From Bodonicaedibacter sp963693005 (GTDB lineage: Bacteria > Pseudomonadota > Alphaproteobacteria > UBA6184): DNA of 64,000 bases. Below the pieces are notes generated by a model. It saw nothing but the letters and a program-made list of their open reading frames with translations. It did not search any database and was not told where the DNA came from. The stretch lies in contig OY843726.1 of the NCBI GenBank assembly GCA_963693005.1, forward strand, positions 434,001 to 498,000, in the 5' to 3' direction. Shown in pieces: positions 9,619-19,914 of this stretch. The translations under genes and the position numbers were made by a program. Every line of letters starts with the position of its first letter. Positions within the stretch are counted from its first letter, which is position 1.

Positions 9619-12342
9619 TTAACGCTCTACAGAAAAGTTAACTGCTGCTGATCCTGTTGAAAACAACGCATTTAAACTTTCTCCAGTTGCAAATCCAACG
9701 TTGAATTGTGCATACGGAGCTACAGAACTTCCGCCAAGTTGTAGGTCAGCAGAATATCCTTCAGATGTCCCTAACTTCGCATTAGTTGTAGATGCTAAAT
9801 ATCCGGCCACACCAAATGTCATCGCAGCAGATACACCAGTTGTTTCAGCTGTAAATCCATCCAACGCAACACTTACGCCTGCATTAAATGTTGCAGCATT
9901 AAATGTAACATCATCCATGTGCAAGCCTAACGTGCCCGCTGCCATTGGAACTGCTGCGCTATAGTCATTTAGTGCCGCAGAGGCAATACCTAGACCGGCC
10001 ATTGGAACTACTGACAAACCACCAGCATTATATGCTTTCGCAAGTGTTACAGCAGCTTGGTAAGAAGCGTGAGTAGAGCTTGTTAAGCTATTGTTACCCG
10101 CATCAGCAGATGCTTCAAATGATGTCACTGCAGTTAGACCACCAATTTTGGTTGCTAAGTTAGCACCCAATGATGTTGATCCCTTACCGCCAGAGAATGC
10201 ATTTCCGCCCTCAGTGCTATACACAAAACCAAACTGTGCACCATTGTGATCGAATGTCACATTATACTGATCCAACGCACCTAATGATGTCGCCGAAGAC
10301 GCTGCTACACCACGCGTTAGTGATGCCACCTGTGCAGCTTGGTTAACACGTGCTGTTGATAGGTTTGCAAATGATGACTCAACTAAGTTTGTTGGGTTTA
10401 ACTGCGCAGTAACTGCATCTAACGTGCTAGCTAGAACAGAATGCCCACCTTGAGCCTTAGATGACATCAATGCACGCTCAACTGCACCAGAACCAAGAGC
10501 CAAAGCACTAGTATTAGCCTTCTTAGCAACGTCAATGAATAGTACAACATCATTAAAGTTGTTATGAACAAATGCCCATTTGCTTACCTGAAGCGTTTCA
10601 TGTGGAACATGATCACTAGCATCTGATGCATGTGGTATTGCTAACACAATCGCTTCACTTCCAGTTGAGTAAGGCAACACACCAGCGAAATCTTTTGCAA
10701 ATGGTAGAAAGTGTACACCTTCTACAAATACATCTTTCTCATGCAAGTCCATTGCATCAAGTACTAGCTTATGTGTTCCAATTTTTTGTTTTTTGCTATC
10801 CCCTACCAAATATAGGTTAAAGTTTGTGTGGTCATCAAAATGTTCATATTGAGTCACAGTTTTTGAAGCTTCATCTTCCTCTAAAATTTCAGAGAAATGA
10901 ATCGGACTCTTTCCATCTTTATCAACTGATGCTTTTAGCGCATCGATCATTTTCTGCCCTTGTCCATCATGTGCCCAGCGTGCACCCGAGTCTTTAGCAA
11001 CGGCATCCCATGTTGACCCAGAAAGTTTAAAAAACTCACCTTTTTCAGCAAACACACGTACGCCTAAATCAGTTTCCAACTCTAGTTCATGAACAACAAG
11101 GGGCTGGTGCTTAATTGCTTGAATTTCAGATCCCTTTCCGATGACCTTTAAATCTCCTACTTCTGAATACTTCTCTAAAGGATCCAACTGGAACATAAAG
11201 TGATGATCACCGCTTGATTTTTTCACTAATGTTTGAGAAGTACGATGTCCTTTTTTAGATGACTTACTATCATGAGTCTTTTTTGAATCTTTGTGCTTCT
11301 TGCTTGACGATGACTTTGGCTTAGATTTACCTTTTTCTAAGGCTAACTCTAAACTTAAACTCTTCTTTTTATGTTCAGTATCTGAAGTTTCAAGATCTTT
11401 GTTTGGATGAGATACCAAAAACCCAGAAGCTGCGCGCGTAGGAGTCACTACACCACCTGCAAGCTCAACAGATGACGCATAATTACCTAAGTCAAGAGCA
11501 CCTAATGGATTCGGGGTTGCCATCTTTAGTGTGTTAAACTTCTTATCTTCTTCAGCAGTAACTCCAACTACTTTAATCGTCAAATCAGAAGTTCCGCCAT
11601 CTTTATGCGCATGCTTTGAGGGCTTAGTTTTAGCGTGTGACTTCGCATCTTTTTTATGTGTATGTTTTGTTGAAGAGCTATGTGACTTCTGCTTGCTACC
11701 TTTCTCTAACGCAAGTGCGGATGAATTAGTTTCACCATCGGTAACTGTTGCACGACCAATTGCTGCATTTGGGCCAACATAGGCTGTTTTTACTTCAATC
11801 GTAGAACCACCGGCTTTTTCACTTGTTAGTGTACCATTTTCAAGAAGAAGGATATCAGCTGAAAAGTTATCATTTAAAACTACCTTAGTAAAATCCTTGG
11901 CACTTTTTCCATCAATAGCTAAAGAAGCAACCGCTTTATTTTTCGCTGCGTCTAGCTTTAGGGCATGTTTAGCATCAGAATTTAGAAGCGTTACCGCTGC
12001 TGCTGTATAACCTGAAGCAGTACCAGATGCACCCGATATCCCTAGGTTTGCAAAAACATCTATAGCTCCATCAACTACGCTTGCATCATCTTTAAGTTTT
12101 GCAATCGGAGTTCCTTCTTTTGTAAGAGCAGAGATAAGGTCTCCAGATTTAATTTCAACTGCAGGATTTTGCGCGGTTAATGGAGTTGTGTTACCACCCG
12201 TGTTAGCACCTGTATTCCCACCTGTTGAGTTACCGCCTGCTGGATTGCCAGCTGCGCTACTTTCATCATCACTACAACCAATAGCAATCAATGAAGCTGA
12301 AACCATTAAACCCGCTTTTAAAACTTTTCGTAAATCAGACAT
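9619..12342 (-). CDS. Large lipoprotein with Lys/Ser/His-rich inserts and beta-rich C-terminal domain
   Basis: 907 residues, start supported by AAGGAAAATAATAA before the ATG. A lipobox (LIAIGC, Cys23) predicts lipid anchoring, followed by a Gly/Asn/Thr linker (30-55). Two strongly basic, Ser/His-rich blocks lie near residues 208-250 and 328-378, and both begin with the same ALEKGSK-like module. From about 640 onward the sequence is Ala/Gly/Ser-rich with alternating pattern (QFGFVYSTEGGNAFSGGKG and later repeats of short strands) and ends AAVNFSVER, resembling an autotransporter-like or other outer-membrane beta-domain. It is downstream of the giant helical protein in the same orientation, and a decayed paralogue lies at 6093-7649. 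No catalytic motif was recognised. Likely surface-exposed; function unknown. Confidence 0.85.
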   Translation of the reverse strand: MSDLRKVLKAGLMVSASLIAIGCSDDESSAAGNPAGGNSTGGNTGANTGGNTTPLTAQNPAVEIKSGDLISALTKEGTPIAKLKDDASVVDGAIDVFANLGISGASGTASGYTAAAVTLLNSDAKHALKLDAAKNKAVASLAIDGKSAKDFTKVVLNDNFSADILLLENGTLTSEKAGGSTIEVKTAYVGPNAAIGRATVTDGETNSSALALEKGSKQKSHSSSTKHTHKKDAKSHAKTKPSKHAHKDGGTSDLTIKVVGVTAEEDKKFNTLKMATPNPLGALDLGNYASSVELAGGVVTPTRAASGFLVSHPNKDLETSDTEHKKKSLSLELALEKGKSKPKSSSSKKHKDSKKTHDSKSSKKGHRTSQTLVKKSSGDHHFMFQLDPLEKYSEVGDLKVIGKGSEIQAIKHQPLVVHELELETDLGVRVFAEKGEFFKLSGSTWDAVAKDSGARWAHDGQGQKMIDALKASVDKDGKSPIHFSEILEEDEASKTVTQYEHFDDHTNFNLYLVGDSKKQKIGTHKLVLDAMDLHEKDVFVEGVHFLPFAKDFAGVLPYSTGSEAIVLAIPHASDASDHVPHETLQVSKWAFVHNNFNDVVLFIDVAKKANTSALALGSGAVERALMSSKAQGGHSVLASTLDAVTAQLNPTNLVESSFANLSTARVNQAAQVASLTRGVAASSATSLGALDQYNVTFDHNGAQFGFVYSTEGGNAFSGGKGSTSLGANLATKIGGLTAVTSFEASADAGNNSLTSSTHASYQAAVTLAKAYNAGGLSVVPMAGLGIASAALNDYSAAVPMAAGTLGLHMDDVTFNAATFNAGVSVALDGFTAETTGVSAAMTFGVAGYLASTTNAKLGTSEGYSADLQLGGSSVAPYAQFNVGFATGESLNALFSTGSAAVNFSVER
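11209..11721 (-). repeat. Two related Lys/Ser/His-rich coding blocks inside the lipoprotein gene
   Basis: Blocks at about 11593-11721 and 11209-11361 each encode an ALEKG(S)K module followed by dozens of Lys, Ser and His residues (motifs such as SSSTKHTHKK and SSSSKKHKDSKK). The paralogous pseudogene has neither block, so they look like insertions copied within the gene. Confidence 0.65.
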
Positions 12343-12385
12343 TTATTATTTTCCTTTTTATCAACTTATAAAAATTAACCCACAA

Positions 12386-12408
12386 AGAGAGGAGGATTTC
12401 TCCTCTCT
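12386..12408. terminator. Intercistronic hairpin, possible weak terminator
   Basis: A perfect 9-bp stem (AGAGAGGAG with its complement) and 5-nt loop lies between the giant gene and the lipoprotein gene. On the minus strand it is followed by a moderately T-rich tail rather than a clean T-run. It may reduce transcription into the second gene or stabilise the upstream mRNA end. Confidence 0.45.
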
Positions 12409-12429
12409 CACGTGTCTTAATATAGCAGA

Positions 12430-15400
12430 CTATCTTCCGTGCATACGTGGGTTTGCAACGGCCTTAGTTGAACGCGAAGATGGACCAGCAGCGACACCTC
12501 TTAACCTTTTAGAGAAACCATCTTTGCCAGTAATATGCTTTACCACCTCAGATGAAGCACTTAGATCTTCTTCCGAAATCATTCCTACTGGAGCAACAAC
12601 GGCTAAATCCGAAGAAGCTTGTAAGGACAATGTCATAGTTGCTGCAGTTTTATCTGCTTGTGCTGCAACTAGAGCATCAGTCTTTTTAGCTCGCTCCACT
12701 GGGTTCTGCTCAGCGTGCGCTATCTTAGCATCTGCATCAAGCTCTGATGTTGAAGCTACTAAGTTAGCAGCAGTTTCTGCTATTTTTGCTTTGTGTACAG
12801 CAGCTTTTGAGCTATCTCCGTGTTGATCGCGAGATACTGGATCTTTACGGAAATGCACAACCCAACGGTTCACTTTATTTGCAGCGTTCATCACTTCCAC
12901 AAATTCATCTTGCATTACTGCTGCTGCTTCTCGTGTTTTCAACAATCCACGCAACAGTGATTTAATTGCAACTTCTGATAGATTCACTAACTCTTGAGGT
13001 AGTGATTTAAAGTATGCAATATCTTCAATACGAGACTTATCAGTTTGTGTGTGCATATAGTGCATCATTGCACGAGCCATTTTCAATTGAGCAGTTGCAG
13101 CATATTTAGTTGCTGAAAGTGCACTATCAAAACCAACTTTTGCTTTTTCGGCCGATGCGTATGCAGACGTTGCTGCCTCAGATGCTGCAGAAAGAACCGA
13201 CTTAAGTTCAGAGATCTTAGTTAAACCATTCTCTCCGTCAAATGCCTTCACTCTATGATACATACCAGACAACTCAGCAGCAGCTTTTGCAATCATACTT
13301 TGTACTGAAGTATTCTCTTTGTCAGTCGCTCCAACCAAATCTTTTACCGCATCAAGCGCATTCTTTGCAGAAGCAAGACGAGTCATTTTAGCATCAGAAG
13401 GCTCTTGGCGTGCCTTACGATCCAACAAAGATACCTTCATTGCAGCAAATGTTGACTTCATCAGGTTGTTAGTTGAGCTTGCTACTTCAGCTTCAACTGC
13501 CGCCATTTTTGTTAAAGCAGCATCAATTTCAGCCGGCAACAACGCAACCATATCTACATACACTGACAAAACATCCATATGCACTGAAAGCGCATCTGCA
13601 GAACCAGCTAAGTCATCACTGAGCTTAAGAATCGCAGGAAGAATCGAATCTCTTACTCGTGAACCTTGCGTACCTTCCAATGCAGCATCTGCAGCCATTT
13701 TATATGCTTCCGTCGCCTTTAATGACATGCTTCCTGTCTTGTAGTTTTCAGCAGCCTTTATATACGAATCAGTTGCATCTGCATATTTCTTTTGCAGCAT
13801 AAGCAAATCCGCTAGCTTCACATGAATAACAGCTTCATCTGAGGCAGCATTTACTTCAGTCAATACCGCTCGAACACGTGTCTCTGCAGCAATCGCATGT
13901 GAAACATCACCTTCACGTTGGAAAGCCATCACCTTTTCAACTAATGCTGAAGCTAATAGAACAACAGCTTTTTTCAAATCTGCAGTAGAAGTAGTTCCAA
14001 CATTTACGCTACTAAACTGAGTTTCAGAAAGTTTTGCAATATTTTCAACGCGCTTGATTGCACCAGCAGTCTGCAGTTGGTATGAAGCAGACGCAACATG
14101 GTCCATAATCATTACACGATCAGCAATCGCAAGTGTCGACATCTTAGTTAATGCCCATGCAGCCTTTTCATACTGGTTACCCGCCTGCATATGATCACCG
14201 ATATTCACCCATAGTTCTGCAGACTTCACGTAATCAGCCGCAGACTCTTTCCACATTTTACCAAAAATATAAGCTTCTGCAGCATTATGGAATGCTTCAG
14301 CGCGAACACGACCATGGAAAGCTGAGTGGTTACCAATAGCTTCAAACGCCATTGCCGCATTTTTTGCAGCAGCAGGTTCGCCAGTTTGCAGTGCATCTGA
14401 CATTGCATTTTCAGCCGCCTTATAGGCTTCAGTAACTTCATCTTTGCTTGCATGAACTTCAGCAGCTTCTTTATAAACGCCAGAAGCTTTTACAAAAAAA
14501 CCTTCACCTTCATATTGTTCTGCAATTTCAGATAACAACTGTCCACCAATCAAACTCTTAGACTCGTCATTCTTTACCAAAGTATCTAACAGAGCAAAAG
14601 AACCGTCAACATCTCCAGAACGGTACATATACTGTGCCTTATGGAAAGATGCCAAATGTTGGTCGCGGCGCAGTTTTGCGTCTGCACCATGGTTCACTGC
14701 ATATTTGTAAGCTTCAGACAAGTTGTCATAAGCAGCTATCAAACGTGCATTGTGGTCAGGCATTTCACCTACACTTACCGATAGAATTGCATCAACTTCA
14801 GTTTTGTATGCAGTGACAGCATTTAAATAGGCTTCTTTAGTTTCTGTGCGGTGCTGTGTGCTTTGCTTGTTTACATAACGCATAGCTAATGCTTTACCAA
14901 AGTTTGTGTAAACACGCCCTAGTTGGTGCTGAATTGCAGCTCGAACGTCAGCAGTTACCACTACAGTATCGCTAGAGTTCATGATCAACGCAGCCATATC
15001 AACTGCTGCCTGTGGCAGAACCAATTGAATCATTGCATCAACATTTAACCCACGGTCAACTTTATACGTATCCGCAGTTTCTGATGCGTTTAATGAAAGT
15101 GTTCCACCATATGCTCCAGATGCTGCCGATGCTGCCAAGTTGGCACGCTCAGTTAAAAGAGCCGTAAGTTCAGTAATATTCGCTGCTGTTAATGCGTCAG
15201 CCGTTGCAACAAAATCTGTTCTTGCTACTGCATCTGCACGTGTCGCATGGTCATTTAGAACTGTCCAAAGGTGGCCTTTATTTACATCCAAAGCTGCATC
15301 AGTTGTTACAGTTGCACCCGCCGCCGCAACGCCTAAAGTACTCACTGTACGTAGCATTGATTCATACGATAAACCAGCAGAACGGTGATATGCTTGAGTA

Positions 15401-18400
15401 GCAACCAAGTTAGCAGCACCAACTGAATCATCCATCAATTGATCAAAGCTATACAGGCTACCAGATAAGTCAGCCGTAGCTGCCACAGCCGCACCATTGT
15501 TTTGAATCAATCCATGAACAACATCTTTCATCGTATCTTGCGCCGCTGCCGTATCTACCATTGCGATAGTTGGCATTAATTCGCTCATCCACTTAGTGTT
15601 AATATGGCGGAATGAGTCTGATACCGCTGTAAAGCGTTCAATAGCCAGCGCCCCCATATCAGCAGCATCATTAAATCCTGCCAAACCTTGTAGAGCTTCG
15701 TTAAAGAGGTTAATCGTTAACTCATACGCACCCTCACCGTCACCCGCACCCGCAGAATCTTCAATCGCACTTTGTACCGCAGTATCTGCAGTCACTGTAT
15801 CAGCAGCAACAGCAACTTCAGTTCCAACTACGTCACGGGATAACAAGGCAGTTTTAGCGGCTGCTTTATTGCTCACACCCAATCTGAATAAAGAATCCAT
15901 AACGTCTGCAGTTGTATATTCAGTCGCAACTGCACCCGTAACAACACCTAATACGCTGCCAAGCCCATTAACGTCAGCAAACGTATCCGCACCCTTAGAC
16001 GCCAATAGTGCACCTAAGCGAGACGCTTCAAAGCCAGCCGCTGCTGTATGTGCCGCCGCTGCCGCATCACGAGACGCCGTCCAGTTTGCGCTTGTCGTAA
16101 CCGCTGCCAATCCAGCCACTGCTTCTACAGCATAGTCAGATTTTGCTTTACGTGCCTTATCCCATGCTTTTGCTGCTGTGTCATAACGGCCATATACATC
16201 AGTACGTGCTGTACGCAACTCTGCATATTTTGTCATTAAGTTGTTGTAAAGTTTCTCAATCGTGTCTAACGATGCATCTACATTTGCAACTGTATTATAG
16301 TACTCTCCAAGCGTGCCAGCTTCAGCTACACCAGCTGCACCAGCTGCACCAGCCCATGTATCTAAATCAGTTATAACTTCTGCAACATCTGCGTTAGCAG
16401 CACCAGCGGCAACTTGAGTATATAGTTCAGTAATAAAGCCGGCATCACCCAATTGAACGTTAGCGCTATTTGCTGTATCCGCCAAGTCCGTTACTGCAGC
16501 TGCATAAGCATCTTCAACAGCTGCCCACTCAGTACGAATTCCTTGCTTAACGGCAACTGTATTGTGCAATTCAGCACCCTGTTCAAATGCTTGTGTTAAG
16601 GCTGCATATGCCGCCTCAGCTTCTGCAGAGTTAGGCGCTATTGCCGCTGCTACAGTTTGCGCATCAAACAGTATACCTGCCGATAATGCACCCGCCGCAT
16701 CAACCGATGCAACTAGGGCATCGTTTGCATCAGTGTTTCTACGCAGCAAACCTTCTGCCTTTGCAGAACGCGCCAACACATTTGCCACCATAGCTGGGTC
16801 TGCAGCTGCTGCAGATATCGTTGCATCTGCCAACATTGCATCAGCGGCAACAACACCCGCTTCCCATGCTGAACGTGTGTTTGATTTTTGAGCATATGCC
16901 AAAAATTCCGTCATATTGGCCGTATCGTCTGCAACCACTTTACCCGCACGAGCTGCAACTTCTTTGGCATAAGAAAGAGCAACTCTACCTTGTGCTGCCG
17001 ACATAATCTTTCTAGACATATTACGCGCTTCACGAATGTTCAGTGCGCGCTCTGCATTTACTGCAGATGCTAATGCTGTATCTAATTCTGAAACAATGGC
17101 AGCCTGATCTCCATTTACGTAGGCTACCAAATCTGTAATCTCAGCAGTCAATGCATCAGTTTCAACCGCCGTTACCGCATCACGATACAACACTTCAGTA
17201 TGCACACGACGTACAGCAGATATTGAAACCGCACCCATATACTTATTGTCTGACTGTAAGTTGTTATACTGAATGTTAGCAGTTGCCAAAGCCGCATCAA
17301 TCGACATCTTCAAAGCATCATATTGAGCAACTAATGTTGTATACGAAGCAGACCCCACATCATATTGACGACGTGCATTCCATACTGCTTTTAATTTAGA
17401 ACCTTCAATTGTCGCTCTATCAGCACTTACCAACAACATTGCTGCTTGGTCAGTTGGAGAAGCGTCAACCAAATCTATGTATTTTCCTTCAAATGCAGTT
17501 GCAGCTTCTAACATTTTTGCGGCAATAGTAACTTCGCCATCAAACATTAAGGCAGTCCCACCCGCAGCAACTATTGCACGGCTTTGGCTTTCTGCCGCAG
17601 CAAGTGCACCTATTGCGTAACCTTCTTGATCAGCGGCCTGTACAGCAAATGCATTTTTATCCGAACCTTCACTTTGATTCATTGCATTAACGTACATCGC
17701 ATTTGCAAGCATATCCGCTTGGTATAGCTCTTTTAACAACTTAGCAGTTTCTTGACGTTTAGCCACAATCACTGCAGCTTCAGTAGCTACTGCCAATTCA
17801 GCTTCTTTCAAAACTATCAAATCATACGTTGCAGTACCCAATTCTTTTGCACACATAGCGGCACGTTGATACGCAACAACACTATTAGCAGTAGATGCCA
17901 ACGTCTTTACTGACCCTTCGAACAATGCACGCGCTTCAGAAACTGTTTCTGCCGTCAATACATTCACGCGAGCAACATTGTGAACAAAATGTTCAGAATA
18001 CATCAACAATGCATTTTCAGCATGGTCTAACATTTGAGCCGAATCTGTTGCGAAAGAGCGTGCTTTTACATAAAATTCAGCCGCAGCTTTGTACTCACCA
18101 GAAACTTTACGTTGGTTGGCAAAGTATAATGCCTCATCCAATGTTGTCACCTGCTCAGGAGCAACCAAACGCTCAACTGATGGAGACTTTAACTCACGCA
18201 CATCAGCAACACCCAAGGCTTGCAATGTATCTTGGTCGGCTATGTCTGACAAAAAGTCATTGAAATGTTCAGGAGTTAATTCAACCCCACCTTTTAAAAC
18301 TTTATGAAAGTGAGAAAATAATGTCTTTGACTGAGCGCTGCCTAAACGACGCAAAGCACCAAACGTGTTTGCATCCGAAGTCAGAACATCGGCCATACGT

Positions 18401-18612
18401 GCCGCTTCTGGAGCAGTTGCTCCTTCTACTTCTTGAAAGTGCTGAATAGCGCTTACTCTATCAGCGGAAATTGTTTGTATCTGATCATTAACTGCAGCAT
18501 TAAAAACTGCCAACTGATCTGCACTAATCGCGCTAATTTCACTTACACCTACCGTTGAGAACATACCTGCAGATGCAGATAATAGGAAACGTGAAAACTT
18601 GTTTTTATTCAT
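12430..18612 (-). CDS. Giant secreted alanine-rich helical-repeat protein
   Basis: 2060 residues from the ATG at 18612, which has AGGTAGGA upstream; the frame is also open to 18654 but without a better start. A Sec-type signal (KNKFSRFLLSASAGMFSTVG) precedes an almost wholly alpha-helical, Ala-rich body with a single cysteine. Around residues 1330-1620 TPR- or SNAP-like helix pairs can be seen (for example KEAAEVHASKDEVTEAYKAAE, AGNQYEKAAWAL, and YADATDSYIKAAENY). The C-terminus is basic (RSTKAVANPRMHGR). No enzyme motif was found. The frame is intact over 6 kb while its neighbours decay, which implies selection. It is followed by the lipoprotein gene in the same direction with 87 bp between. 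Probably an exported scaffold or host-interaction protein; the function is unknown. Confidence 0.85.
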   Translation of the reverse strand: MNKNKFSRFLLSASAGMFSTVGVSEISAISADQLAVFNAAVNDQIQTISADRVSAIQHFQEVEGATAPEAARMADVLTSDANTFGALRRLGSAQSKTLFSHFHKVLKGGVELTPEHFNDFLSDIADQDTLQALGVADVRELKSPSVERLVAPEQVTTLDEALYFANQRKVSGEYKAAAEFYVKARSFATDSAQMLDHAENALLMYSEHFVHNVARVNVLTAETVSEARALFEGSVKTLASTANSVVAYQRAAMCAKELGTATYDLIVLKEAELAVATEAAVIVAKRQETAKLLKELYQADMLANAMYVNAMNQSEGSDKNAFAVQAADQEGYAIGALAAAESQSRAIVAAGGTALMFDGEVTIAAKMLEAATAFEGKYIDLVDASPTDQAAMLLVSADRATIEGSKLKAVWNARRQYDVGSASYTTLVAQYDALKMSIDAALATANIQYNNLQSDNKYMGAVSISAVRRVHTEVLYRDAVTAVETDALTAEITDLVAYVNGDQAAIVSELDTALASAVNAERALNIREARNMSRKIMSAAQGRVALSYAKEVAARAGKVVADDTANMTEFLAYAQKSNTRSAWEAGVVAADAMLADATISAAAADPAMVANVLARSAKAEGLLRRNTDANDALVASVDAAGALSAGILFDAQTVAAAIAPNSAEAEAAYAALTQAFEQGAELHNTVAVKQGIRTEWAAVEDAYAAAVTDLADTANSANVQLGDAGFITELYTQVAAGAANADVAEVITDLDTWAGAAGAAGVAEAGTLGEYYNTVANVDASLDTIEKLYNNLMTKYAELRTARTDVYGRYDTAAKAWDKARKAKSDYAVEAVAGLAAVTTSANWTASRDAAAAAHTAAAGFEASRLGALLASKGADTFADVNGLGSVLGVVTGAVATEYTTADVMDSLFRLGVSNKAAAKTALLSRDVVGTEVAVAADTVTADTAVQSAIEDSAGAGDGEGAYELTINLFNEALQGLAGFNDAADMGALAIERFTAVSDSFRHINTKWMSELMPTIAMVDTAAAQDTMKDVVHGLIQNNGAAVAATADLSGSLYSFDQLMDDSVGAANLVATQAYHRSAGLSYESMLRTVSTLGVAAAGATVTTDAALDVNKGHLWTVLNDHATRADAVARTDFVATADALTAANITELTALLTERANLAASAASGAYGGTLSLNASETADTYKVDRGLNVDAMIQLVLPQAAVDMAALIMNSSDTVVVTADVRAAIQHQLGRVYTNFGKALAMRYVNKQSTQHRTETKEAYLNAVTAYKTEVDAILSVSVGEMPDHNARLIAAYDNLSEAYKYAVNHGADAKLRRDQHLASFHKAQYMYRSGDVDGSFALLDTLVKNDESKSLIGGQLLSEIAEQYEGEGFFVKASGVYKEAAEVHASKDEVTEAYKAAENAMSDALQTGEPAAAKNAAMAFEAIGNHSAFHGRVRAEAFHNAAEAYIFGKMWKESAADYVKSAELWVNIGDHMQAGNQYEKAAWALTKMSTLAIADRVMIMDHVASASYQLQTAGAIKRVENIAKLSETQFSSVNVGTTSTADLKKAVVLLASALVEKVMAFQREGDVSHAIAAETRVRAVLTEVNAASDEAVIHVKLADLLMLQKKYADATDSYIKAAENYKTGSMSLKATEAYKMAADAALEGTQGSRVRDSILPAILKLSDDLAGSADALSVHMDVLSVYVDMVALLPAEIDAALTKMAAVEAEVASSTNNLMKSTFAAMKVSLLDRKARQEPSDAKMTRLASAKNALDAVKDLVGATDKENTSVQSMIAKAAAELSGMYHRVKAFDGENGLTKISELKSVLSAASEAATSAYASAEKAKVGFDSALSATKYAATAQLKMARAMMHYMHTQTDKSRIEDIAYFKSLPQELVNLSEVAIKSLLRGLLKTREAAAVMQDEFVEVMNAANKVNRWVVHFRKDPVSRDQHGDSSKAAVHKAKIAETAANLVASTSELDADAKIAHAEQNPVERAKKTDALVAAQADKTAATMTLSLQASSDLAVVAPVGMISEEDLSASSEVVKHITGKDGFSKRLRGVAAGPSSRSTKAVANPRMHGR

Positions 18613-18900
18613 GTTATTTATCCTACCTTTATTATTTTTATTCATTATAAGCACAGCCTACCTGTACTTACCCATCAAAGGAATTTATAAAACGAAAGTG
18701 TGAATTTTTCCTTAAATCCTCCGTATTCTTCGCGATTTCTATTAATTTTTAGCACACTCACTAAAAACCGTTCTAATACACTATAAAAGGTAACCGCTTT
18801 TCTTACGTTTGCACAACCTGTTTTTTTAGACGTTGCATCTTTACAACAGATTTACGTTAAGCAAAATTAAACTAAATAAATATTAATTAAATGAATAAAA

Positions 18901-19905
18901 TTAAGACACTTTAGGTTTAGGAAGCCCCAGAAATTCGTAAGCTTTTCCCGTAAGCATGCGCCCACGAGGCGAACGCTGCAAATACCCTTGCTGAATCAGA
19001 TATGGTTCAACCACATCTTCAATAACATCACGCTGCTCAGCTAAACTTGCCGCAATGGTCTCTACGCCAACCGGGCCACCACTATAAAACTCTGCTATCT
19101 GAGATAAGTACTTGCGGTCCATGCCATCTAGGCCATTTTTATCTACGCCCAATTGATCCATACATACATCAACTATCATCTTATCTGCAGTACGCCCTTG
19201 GTACTGAATATCAACAAAATCACGCACACGCTTTGTTAGGCGCTTTGCAATTCGTGGAGTACCTCTAGATCTATTCGCAATCTCAAGTGCACCCCCCTCT
19301 TCAATAGGCATTTTAATTAAATTCGCCATGCGCTTTACAATAGAAGTCAACTCATCCAACTCATAGAAACTAAGCTGCAAGGGAATGCCGAATCTTTCTC
19401 GCAGCGGTCGGGTAATTAACCCAGATCGTGTCGTTGCGCCAACTAACGTAAACTCAGGCAAATCAATTGTTATCGATCGGGCGGCTGGCCCCTCTCCAAT
19501 CATAATATCCAACTTAAAATCTTCCATTGCCGGATATAAAACCTCTTCAACAGATGGCGTTAAGCGGTGAATTTCATCGATAAACAAAACATCCTGAGGT
19601 TGCAAATTCGTTAAAATGGCTGCCAAATCACCGGCTTTTGTCAACAATGGTCCCGCAGTTGAGCGAAAACCAACCCCTAACTCTTTAGAGATAATTTGTG
19701 ACAATGTAGTCTTTCCAAGCCCTGGAGGCCCCGTAAACAAAACATGATCCAAAGGTTCAGCTCTACCTTTTGCTGCCTGAATGAAGGTTGAAAGATTTGA
19801 TTTTAGGTGTTTCTGCCCTAAAAATTCCTGCAGTGATTGTGGGCGCAAAGAAACATCAAACTGATCTTCCGCCTTCTCATCAGTAGCTATGATACGATCA
19901 TCCAT
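18901..19905 (-). CDS. ruvB: Holliday junction branch migration helicase RuvB
   Basis: AAA+ motor that drives branch migration with RuvA. 334 residues, normal length. Walker A GPPGLGKTT near 59-67, Walker B FIDEIHRL, sensor GATTRSGLITRPLRERFG, and the C-terminal winged-helix segment with GGPVGVETIAASL and RSPRGRMLT. It follows engB with a 9-bp gap. ruvA and ruvC are not in the window, so the usual ruvCAB grouping is broken here. Confidence 0.97.
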   Translation of the reverse strand: MDDRIIATDEKAEDQFDVSLRPQSLQEFLGQKHLKSNLSTFIQAAKGRAEPLDHVLFTGPPGLGKTTLSQIISKELGVGFRSTAGPLLTKAGDLAAILTNLQPQDVLFIDEIHRLTPSVEEVLYPAMEDFKLDIMIGEGPAARSITIDLPEFTLVGATTRSGLITRPLRERFGIPLQLSFYELDELTSIVKRMANLIKMPIEEGGALEIANRSRGTPRIAKRLTKRVRDFVDIQYQGRTADKMIVDVCMDQLGVDKNGLDGMDRKYLSQIAEFYSGGPVGVETIAASLAEQRDVIEDVVEPYLIQQGYLQRSPRGRMLTGKAYEFLGLPKPKVS

Positions 19906-19914
19906 TACGGCCTC

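Noticed and set aside
12430..18612. Many open frames on the plus strand opposite the giant gene
   Set aside because: They mirror the Ala-rich codon pattern of the minus-strand gene, lack ribosome-binding sites and have no family features.
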